5,190 nucleotides of DNA from Bacteroidota bacterium (GTDB lineage Bacteria > Bacteroidota > Bacteroidia > Chitinophagales > Chitinophagaceae): the NCBI GenBank assembly GCA_026391115.1, contig JAPLER010000131.1:1-5190 (forward strand), written 5' to 3'. Position numbers and translations under genes: made by a program. This document shows, piece after piece, positions 1 through 4,845 of this stretch (within the stretch, counting starts at the first letter, position 1; the number at the start of each line of letters is the position of its first letter). Under the pieces are notes generated by a model that searched no databases, had not been told where the DNA came from, and saw only the letters and a list, made by a program, of their open reading frames with translations.

Positions 1-74
1 TTTAAAGTGAAATTTCCAAATTTAATACATTCAATATCTACCAAACTACTTAAAAAACTAGAATAAGTTACCAT
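1..74 (-). CDS. pyrE: Orotate phosphoribosyltransferase, N-terminal fragment (runs off the left edge)
   Basis: The reverse strand is open from an ATG at 74-72 to the window edge (24 complete codons). The protein begins MVTYSSFLSSLVDIECIKFG and continues NFTL. The stretch IKFGNFTL followed by an AA-starting codon matches the conserved N-terminal segment of orotate phosphoribosyltransferases; E. coli PyrE has LKFGEFTLKSG at the same place, and the OPRT domain of animal UMP synthase has a similar block. The enzyme is known to join orotate to PRPP, giving OMP, in the cytosol. An in-frame TAA at 110-108 lies upstream with no other ATG between, which fixes the start. It is divergent from pyrD, whose product orotate is this enzyme's substrate, and that supports the call. 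Whether it is a stand-alone PyrE or the OPRT domain of a fused UMP synthase cannot be seen here. The call rests on few residues but on a distinctive motif. Confidence 0.75.
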   Translation of the reverse strand, partial: MVTYSSFLSSLVDIECIKFGNFTL

Positions 75-137
75 ATTGTTACTTTGTGTTTGGGTGCAAA
101 TATTGGTTTATAATCCTTTACTTTGTAAAAAAAAATC
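75..137. promoter_or_regulatory. Divergent pyrE/pyrD intergenic control region
   Basis: These 63 bp must hold the promoters and leaders of both pyrimidine genes. No full Bacteroidota promoter (TTTG, about 20 bp, TAnnTTTG) is visible on either strand. The best partial -7 matches are AATATTTG on the minus strand (complement of 97-104), about 22 bp before the pyrE ATG, and TTACTTTG on the plus strand at 79-86 and 118-125. The last two sit in a 9-bp direct repeat, TTACTTTGT, at 79-87 and 118-126. An A-rich run (127-135) precedes the pyrD start; there is no Shine-Dalgarno sequence. The region's role follows from gene order; the individual elements are tentative. Confidence 0.35.
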
Positions 138-1082
138 TTGTTAAATATTTTACCCAACCTTACTACAACTCTAGCTGGTAAAGCTTTGCAAAGTTGTTTA
201 ATGAATGCTTCAGGAGTTTTTTGTACAGAAAAAGATGAATTGCTTCAATTGGTAAATGCAAGTTCTGGAGCAGTTGTTACTAAAAGTTGTACACTTGAAT
301 ATCGTGCAGGAAATCCTAGTCCACGCTATGCCGATATTCCTTTTGGCTCAATCAATTCAATGGGTTTACCCAATAATGGTATTCAATACTATTTAAATTT
401 TATTGACGAAGTAGAAAAACAAAGCGATAAATTAGTTATTCTTTCTATTGCTGGATTATCTCATCAAGAAAATATTGAACTTCTAAAAATAGCTAATCAA
501 TCTAATGCTTTGCAATTAATAGAATTGAATTTAAGTTGTCCCAATATTGCAGGCAAACCACAAACAGGATATGACTTTGTTGCTTCTAGAGATTTACTGC
601 AAAAAGCTTTTGAAGTATGCCAAAAACCAATAGGAGTGAAGCTACCACCATATTTTGATATGGTTCATTTTGATGAAATGGCAAGTGTGTTAAATGATTT
701 TCCAATTGCCTACATCTGTTGTGTAAATAGTATTGGCAACGGTTTAGTTATTGATAAAAATACTGATGCAACTATAATAAAACCTAAAAATGGTTTTGGT
801 GGTGTTGGAGGTTTATATATAAAACCAACAGCCTTAGCTAATGTAAATAAGTTTTATGAATTATTACCTCACGTTGATATTGTGGGTTGTGGTGGTGTGC
901 AAAATGGACAAGATGCTTACGAACATATTTTATGTGGAGCATCTATGATACAAATAGGAACAACCCTTTGGCAACAAGGCATTTCTTGCTTTGCAAGAAT
1001 TGAAAATGAGTTGCTACAGATTCTGCAACAAAAGGGATATACTTCTATAAAAGAATTTAAAGGAAAATTAGGTAGAATATAG
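138..1082 (+). CDS. pyrD: Dihydroorotate dehydrogenase, class 1A (fumarate-type)
   Basis: This soluble FMN enzyme oxidises dihydroorotate to orotate, the fourth step of UMP synthesis; class 1A members are known to pass the electrons to fumarate. The 314-residue protein (L. lactis PyrDA has about 311) carries the family's signatures: MNASGVF at 22-28, TKSCTLE at 48-54 (FMN-contacting Lys49), GSINSMGLPN at 70-79, NLSCPN at 131-136 with Cys134 as catalytic base, GVKLPPYFD at 166-174 (Lys168), VNSIGNG at 196-202 and the phosphate-binding GCGGVQNGQDA at 250-260. A Cys rather than Ser base, and no N-terminal membrane extension, exclude the quinone-linked class 2. No pyrK partner, as needed by class 1B, is visible. 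The start is TTG: an in-frame TAA at 126-128 leaves no upstream alternative, and the next ATG (codon 22) would remove the conserved N-terminus. It ends in TAG and is divergent from pyrE. No damage is seen. Confidence 0.96.
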   Translation: MLNILPNLTTTLAGKALQSCLMNASGVFCTEKDELLQLVNASSGAVVTKSCTLEYRAGNPSPRYADIPFGSINSMGLPNNGIQYYLNFIDEVEKQSDKLVILSIAGLSHQENIELLKIANQSNALQLIELNLSCPNIAGKPQTGYDFVASRDLLQKAFEVCQKPIGVKLPPYFDMVHFDEMASVLNDFPIAYICCVNSIGNGLVIDKNTDATIIKPKNGFGGVGGLYIKPTALANVNKFYELLPHVDIVGCGGVQNGQDAYEHILCGASMIQIGTTLWQQGISCFARIENELLQILQQKGYTSIKEFKGKLGRI

Positions 1083-1219
1083 AACGACTATATAATGTCC
1101 ATTCCTTTTACAAAATGAGTGCAAACACCTGGCAAAGCCAACCAAATTTTTTTAAATTGTAGATTGCGAAGATAAGGTGCTGTATTATTTCCTAAAATAT
1201 TTTTTCTAAAGTTTGTTTA

Positions 1220-2401
1220 TTAAAGTGCATTTAAACTTTGTATGACAATTGAACATATGGTTTCAATTTCTTCTATTGTTGTACAAAGTGGTGGAGCAAT
1301 ACGAATTGAACTAGATGCAAACAAAAACCAATCGGTTATCAATCCATTTTTTACACAATGATGAGCTACTTGTTTGCAAGTTTCAAAATCTTCTACTTCA
1401 ATAGCAGCCCATAAGCCAGCAGTATTGATTTTTTTTATTTTATAGTGTTGTAATTTTTCTTTTAAAATATTCTCTTTCGCCTCAACTTCATTTATCCAAT
1501 TACTTTCTAATAAAACTTCTAATGCAGCTTTGCCAGCAACACAACTTACAGGATGACCACCAAAAGTTGTAATATGACCCAAAACAGGATTGTAGGTTAG
1601 TGTATCCATCAGTTTTTTATTGGCAATAAAAGCACCTAATGGCATTCCTCCACCTAAAGCCTTACCAAGTAATAAAATATCTGGAATAACATTGAATTGT
1701 TGAAAGGCAAATAAACTTCCTATTCTACCAAATCCAGTTTGTATTTCATCAAATACAAGCAAGCAACAGTTTTCATTACATTTTTCTCTAATTAGCTTAA
1801 GCCAGTTTTCATTTGGTTTTACTACACCAGCTTCTGCTTGTACAGGTTCGAGAATAATACAAGCAGTATCTTTATCAATAGCATCAATAGCTTCTTGAGT
1901 ATTATAATCATAATGATGAATATCTGGCAACAGAGGTCTAAATGCATTTCTCCAATATTCATCGCCCATTAAACTTAAAGCACCTTGTGTGCTGCCATGA
2001 TATGATTTATTAAAGCAAATTATTTTACTTTTATTGGTGATTCTCTTAGCCAATTTCATTGCACCTTCAACAGCTTCTGCACCACTATTTGTAAAATATA
2101 CACAGTTTAAACTTTGAGGTAAATTATCTGTTAAAACCCTGGCATATGCCGTTTGAGGTTGTTCTATAAATTCACCATAAACAATTAAGTGCATATACTG
2201 TGCTACCTGCTGCTGAACAGCTTCAACAACTTTTGGATGACTGTGTCCAATATTAGCTACACTAAATCCAGAAATGCCATCAATGTATTTTTTGCCATTG
2301 GTATCGTACATATAAATACCATCAGCCTTTACAATTTCTAATGCAATAGGTTCTGGCGATGTTTGTGCAATGTGTTGAAGAAATATTTGTCTTGGGTTCA
2401 A
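1220..2401 (-). CDS. Class III (fold type I) PLP-dependent aminotransferase
   Basis: This is a cytosolic PLP enzyme moving an amino group from an amine or omega-amino acid to a keto acid. All landmarks of the class III (acetylornithine/ornithine/GABA) family are present in the 393 residues: the PLP-phosphate motif SGAEA at 106-110, SYHGST at 133-138 with the stacking Tyr134, EPVQAEAG at 185-192, FDEIQTGFGR at 217-226 with Asp218 binding the PLP nitrogen, LLGKALGGGMP at 244-254 with Schiff-base Lys247, TTFGGHP at 278-284 and the C-terminal RIAPPL at 367-372 with the carboxylate-binding Arg. The start is TTG at 2401; the first ATG (codon 31) would cut off the family-typical RQIFLQHIAQTS block. 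It lies 10 bp after the dehydrogenase gene on the same strand, so it is probably co-transcribed. Two consecutive TAA stops end it. The substrate cannot be deduced from sequence; an amino-acid catabolic role beside an acyl-CoA dehydrogenase is inference. Confidence 0.9.
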   Translation of the reverse strand: MNPRQIFLQHIAQTSPEPIALEIVKADGIYMYDTNGKKYIDGISGFSVANIGHSHPKVVEAVQQQVAQYMHLIVYGEFIEQPQTAYARVLTDNLPQSLNCVYFTNSGAEAVEGAMKLAKRITNKSKIICFNKSYHGSTQGALSLMGDEYWRNAFRPLLPDIHHYDYNTQEAIDAIDKDTACIILEPVQAEAGVVKPNENWLKLIREKCNENCCLLVFDEIQTGFGRIGSLFAFQQFNVIPDILLLGKALGGGMPLGAFIANKKLMDTLTYNPVLGHITTFGGHPVSCVAGKAALEVLLESNWINEVEAKENILKEKLQHYKIKKINTAGLWAAIEVEDFETCKQVAHHCVKNGLITDWFLFASSSIRIAPPLCTTIEEIETICSIVIQSLNAL

Positions 2402-2411
2402 AGCAATTTGT

Positions 2412-3230
2412 TTAGTTATAAGTATAAAATCCTTTTCCTGTTTTTTTGCCTAATTCATTTGCCAATACTTTTTGTTGCTGTACAATGCTTGGCTTCAATC
2501 TTTGTGGTTTGCCCATTGCTTCATAAACAATGTTACTTACTCCAAAATTAATATCCATTCCAATCAAGTCCATAAGCTTAAATGGGCCCATTTTAAATCC
2601 TGCATTTTCCATTACAGCATCTACAGTTTCAATTGTAGCAAGGTTTAATTCAATTAGTTTCATTGCTTCTAAATAGTAATGTCTAGCCACACGATTTACA
2701 ATAAATCCTGGTGAATCTTTGCATACTACAGCAACCTTATTCATTTGTTTGCAAACCTGCAAAATGCTTTCTACCACTTTGTTTGAAGTGTGTTCTGTTT
2801 TAATTACTTCAATAAAAAAATGCATACCAATAACACGTTCGGGATGTGAAATTTCTTTTGCTATTTCTAATATAGAAATTGAAGAAGTATTGGTTGCTAG
2901 AATTGTAGCCTTGTTATTTACTTGTGCTAACTGATTAAATAAATTAACCTTTATATCTTTCTTCTCAACTATAGCTTCAATAACTATATCTGCAATACAA
3001 TTATTAATATTACTTGTAAAAACTAGATTGTTAAGAGTACTTGCTTGTTGTTCTGTTGAAATTTTATTTTTATCAACTAGCATTTGCAGGCTTATTTCAA
3101 TACTTGCCTTACTTTTTTCAAGCATTGCGTCACTAACATCAAATTGAATAGCTTTAAAGCCAGATTGTGCAGCAACTTGTGAAATGCCACTTCCCATTGT
3201 GCCTGCACCACAAATACATATCGTTGTCAT
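2412..3230 (-). CDS. 3-hydroxyacyl-CoA (3-hydroxybutyryl-CoA-type) dehydrogenase with shortened catalytic loop
   Basis: The family interconverts (S)-3-hydroxyacyl-CoA and 3-ketoacyl-CoA with NAD(H). The 272 residues show a Rossmann N-domain (GAGTMG at 8-13; Asp31 as probable NAD-ribose ligand; NTSS at 114-117) and a helical C-domain (SPGFIVNR at 173-180, KMGPFKLMDLIG at 213-224, GKKTGKGFY at 261-269), closest in style to the HBD/PaaH group. An oddity lies in the active site. The usual stretch from catalytic His to its partner Glu reads HFFNPxPxMKLVE, a spacing of 12 residues; here it is HFFIE (137-141), a spacing of 4. About 8 residues (24 nt) are therefore absent near 2808-2819, including the conserved Asn, while the frame is kept. 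The family-typical VARPYY also reads VARHYY (181-186). The fold call is secure; catalytic activity is doubtful. It is the first gene of a unit with the downstream aminotransferase. Confidence 0.9.
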   Translation of the reverse strand: MTTICICGAGTMGSGISQVAAQSGFKAIQFDVSDAMLEKSKASIEISLQMLVDKNKISTEQQASTLNNLVFTSNINNCIADIVIEAIVEKKDIKVNLFNQLAQVNNKATILATNTSSISILEIAKEISHPERVIGMHFFIEVIKTEHTSNKVVESILQVCKQMNKVAVVCKDSPGFIVNRVARHYYLEAMKLIELNLATIETVDAVMENAGFKMGPFKLMDLIGMDINFGVSNIVYEAMGKPQRLKPSIVQQQKVLANELGKKTGKGFYTYN

Positions 3231-3232
3231 TT

Positions 3233-3251
3233 GTAAAATTTTACTAGTAAA
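3233..3251. promoter_or_regulatory. Two overlapping 12-bp palindromes before the dehydrogenase start
   Basis: GTAAAATTTTAC (3233-3244) and TTTACTAGTAAA (3240-3251) are both perfect palindromes and share the arm TTTAC, giving the alternating series GTAAA/TTTAC/GTAAA. They lie 3-21 bp upstream of the dehydrogenase ATG, downstream of the proposed -7 box, where a repressor could block transcription or a small hairpin could cover the start. Short AT-rich palindromes arise easily by chance in DNA of this composition, so an operator role is only a suggestion. Confidence 0.25.
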
Positions 3252-3259
3252 TGTAAATA

Positions 3260-3290
3260 AAAAAGAGTGTCAAATATAGACACTCTTTTT
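3260..3290 (-). terminator. Strong hairpin terminator of the cytochrome c-YceI-barrel operon
   Basis: AAAAAGAGTGTC (3260-3271) and GACACTCTTTTT (3279-3290) form a perfect 12-bp stem around a 7-nt loop. Read on the minus strand, the G+C-containing core is followed by a T-rich run, as in an intrinsic terminator. By symmetry it could also stop plus-strand transcription. It begins 19 bp after the TAA at 3310-3312, the stop of the full-length barrel frame, and this supports that TAA as the gene's ancestral end. Confidence 0.88.
3271..3278 (-). promoter_or_regulatory. Candidate Bacteroidota -7 promoter element inside the terminator loop
   Basis: The complement of 3271-3278 is TATATTTG, an exact match to the Bacteroidota -7 consensus TAnnTTTG. 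A start about 5-8 bp further on (near 3263-3266) would give the dehydrogenase a leader of roughly 33-36 nt and would omit most of the terminator's first stem arm from the new transcript. No well-spaced -33 TTG is seen: the nearest TTG, in ATCTTGTAAA, is only 13 bp away. The call rests on one box and on position. Confidence 0.4.
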
Positions 3291-3309
3291 ACAAGATTTT
3301 TGAAAGCAA

Positions 3310-3453
3310 TTACCAACCTGCTTTTACTGTATTTTTTTTAAGTGCAAATAAACGTGTGATATTAAATCCAAAATGAATATCGCCATCACCCCATTTGCCA
3401 GTAGTATTTGTAATAAAACTTCTTTCTGTCATACCAGTAGAATTGGTAAAATG
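3310..3453 (-). pseudogene. Severed C-terminal 47 codons of the DUF5777-type barrel gene
   Basis: Directly after the TAG at 3456-3454, the same frame stays open for 47 codons to a TAA at 3312-3310. It begins HFTNSTGMTERSF, continues ITNTTGKWGDGDIHFGFNI and ends VKAGW. It reads as the missing end of the barrel: the family's ETGGHVFQ-L-HFTNS stretch spans the stop, and two further beta-strand-like segments end in an aromatic residue, as outer-membrane barrels usually do. One base change (TAG from TTG, Leu) would restore a 306-residue protein. No ATG is placed to express this part well alone (Met7 of the segment is the only one). It is a real remnant if the base call is right; otherwise it is simply the 3' end of the intact gene. 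Confidence 0.8.
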
Positions 3454-4230
3454 CTATTGAAATACGTGACCGCCAGTCTCAATATCTACACCAAAAGAAA
3501 GCGAATTTTGTCTATCTGTAAGTTTATCAAATTGATAAAAGTAATCGCCTGTAATAGCCACCCTTTTTGAAATTTTTACTCTGCCACCAATGCCTAAAGA
3601 AAGTAAATTGTTTTTTTCTTTTTTCCATTCAACCATATTTATATGTACTAAAGTTGGACTTAATTGAAAAGAAATGGCATCGTTGAATTTACGTGCAATT
3701 AATAATTGATGAGCATAAGACATTCTGTTGCTAAAGCTGATATCTTCACTACCTTTTAAAGTATAATGCATAGCACTACCTAAGTAAGTAAGTGTAATTG
3801 GCATATTATTTTTTCCCGAAGATTGACGTAATATTTTATATTTAACAAAACCATCAATTTCTTTATCTACTGTACTTCTGCCTATTCCTATCATTAATCT
3901 ATTTGTAACACCATAGTCTAAACCAATTCTCATTGTGGCATTATCTAAGCCAAATAAATTATAGCTACCACTATTTAATGTTCCAAAGCGATGAGCAATT
4001 CTAAAGTCTAAATTGTTTTTGCCTATAGTTTCAATTGAATGACCATTTACAACTCTTGTACTTTTAAATGTTGCACTTGCATAATCTGTTGTATTTGCTG
4101 CAACTGCTTTAGATTCATTATCTAAGTCGGCAAATAAATCTACTTTTTTAGTTGAATCTGATTGCTGTGCTTGAGAAACATTACAAAATGCTACAACAGC
4201 AATTAAAAATGTCGAATACTTTTTTATCAT
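3454..4230 (-). CDS. DUF5777-type beta-barrel protein, cut short by an in-frame TAG
   Basis: This is a secreted, probably outer-membrane, barrel of unknown function. Residues 1-21 (MIKKYSTFLIAVVAFCNVSQ, then A) form a Sec signal with likely cleavage at SQA/QQ; the Cys at 16 is not in a lipobox. The mature part has alternating polar/hydrophobic strands and segments I associate with the Bacteroidota DUF5777 family: TFKSTRVVNGHSIET near 54-68, LDFRIAHRFGTLN near 74-86, NLFGLDNATMRIGLDYG near 91-107, and FGVDIETGGHVFQ at the end. The 258-residue frame stops there at TAG (3456-3454), although 47 family-like codons follow in frame. Loss of the last strands and terminal aromatic residue would be expected to hinder barrel assembly. 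It lies 33 bp after the YceI gene and is the last gene of the operon. Family assignment is from memory of the motifs; no substrate is known. Confidence 0.8.
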   Translation of the reverse strand: MIKKYSTFLIAVVAFCNVSQAQQSDSTKKVDLFADLDNESKAVAANTTDYASATFKSTRVVNGHSIETIGKNNLDFRIAHRFGTLNSGSYNLFGLDNATMRIGLDYGVTNRLMIGIGRSTVDKEIDGFVKYKILRQSSGKNNMPITLTYLGSAMHYTLKGSEDISFSNRMSYAHQLLIARKFNDAISFQLSPTLVHINMVEWKKEKNNLLSLGIGGRVKISKRVAITGDYFYQFDKLTDRQNSLSFGVDIETGGHVFQ

Positions 4231-4263
4231 TATTAATCTTTTTAAGTCAATATAGACTTGTTT

Positions 4264-4806
4264 TTAATCTAATTTACAAGAAACTGTTGTTACTACTTCG
4301 CTGGCTATTTTATCACCAATATACTCGCCTTTAATGCCATACTCTTTTACCTTGATATTAAATTTACTATTTAACACAACTTTTCCAGCTTTAACTGTAA
4401 TAGTTCCTTTTTCAGTGATTTTTTTTGTAACACCGTGTATTGTTAAATCTCCTGTTACTGTAATATTATACACACCATCTTTCGCAAAATCAACACTTGC
4501 AATATTTGAAATGTTACCTTTAAAATCTGCTTTTGGAAATTTTGTACTCACCATATAATTCTCATTAAAGTGATCTTCCATTAATGAATTATCGAATTTG
4601 AACCCTTTTATTAAAGCTAAGAAACCAATTTGCCCTGTTTTACTATTAACTCTACAAATAGCTTGAGAATTGGTAGCTTCAATTTCTTCTACACCACCAG
4701 TGGCAGTAAATTTAATAACACCACTTTTAGTTGCATATACTTTTTCTTGTGCATTTGCAAATGATATAGTTGCAACACCTAATAGAATTAAAAATATTTT
4801 TTTCAT
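4264..4806 (-). CDS. YceI-like periplasmic lipocalin-fold protein
   Basis: This is a 180-residue secreted protein of the YceI family, antiparallel barrels that bind long polyisoprenoid or other amphipathic lipids in the periplasm; the ligand here is unknown. Residues 1-19 are a clear signal peptide (Lys-Lys, then a hydrophobic stretch ending ANA, with cleavage before QEKV). Family marks follow: an N-terminal strand VIKFTATGGVEEIEATNSQA (29-48), GFKFDNSLMEDHFNENYM (68-85), KFPKADFKGNI (88-98), and DLTIHGVTKKI (121-131), the typical LTIHGVTK block. Length is normal and no damage is seen. The ATG follows ATATAT and a run of ten A residues, an A-rich leader without Shine-Dalgarno, as is usual in Bacteroidota. 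It lies 39 bp after the cytochrome c gene and 33 bp before the barrel gene, so co-transcription is likely. Confidence 0.93.
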   Translation of the reverse strand: MKKIFLILLGVATISFANAQEKVYATKSGVIKFTATGGVEEIEATNSQAICRVNSKTGQIGFLALIKGFKFDNSLMEDHFNENYMVSTKFPKADFKGNISNIASVDFAKDGVYNITVTGDLTIHGVTKKITEKGTITVKAGKVVLNSKFNIKVKEYGIKGEYIGDKIASEVVTTVSCKLD

Positions 4807-4845
4807 ATATTTTTTTTTTAATGTAATATAATAATTGTGCCAATA

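Noticed and set aside
1130..1153. Plus-strand terminator for pyrD: TGGC-AAA-GCCA followed after six bases by seven T
   Set aside because: The stem is only 4 bp with a 3-nt loop and the T-run is not adjacent. It could help termination but does not stand as a feature.
3454..3456. TAG reassigned to an amino acid throughout this genome
   Set aside because: pyrD ends at a TAG (1080-1082) exactly where its family normally ends, so TAG works as a stop here. The barrel-gene TAG is better seen as a local lesion or error.
4228..4230. Barrel protein as a lipoprotein because of the Cys at residue 16
   Set aside because: VVAFCNVS is not a lipobox, and a normal signal-peptidase site (SQA/QQ) follows.
2363..4558. 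Plus-strand open frames of 60-74 codons opposite the minus-strand genes
   Set aside because: They lie across genes with clear protein families and show no recognisable motifs. They are shadows on the complementary strand.
4810..4819. Ten-T run as a terminator for the cytochrome c gene
   Set aside because: On the coding (minus) strand it is an A-run just before the YceI ATG with no stem beside it. It fits an A-rich translation leader.
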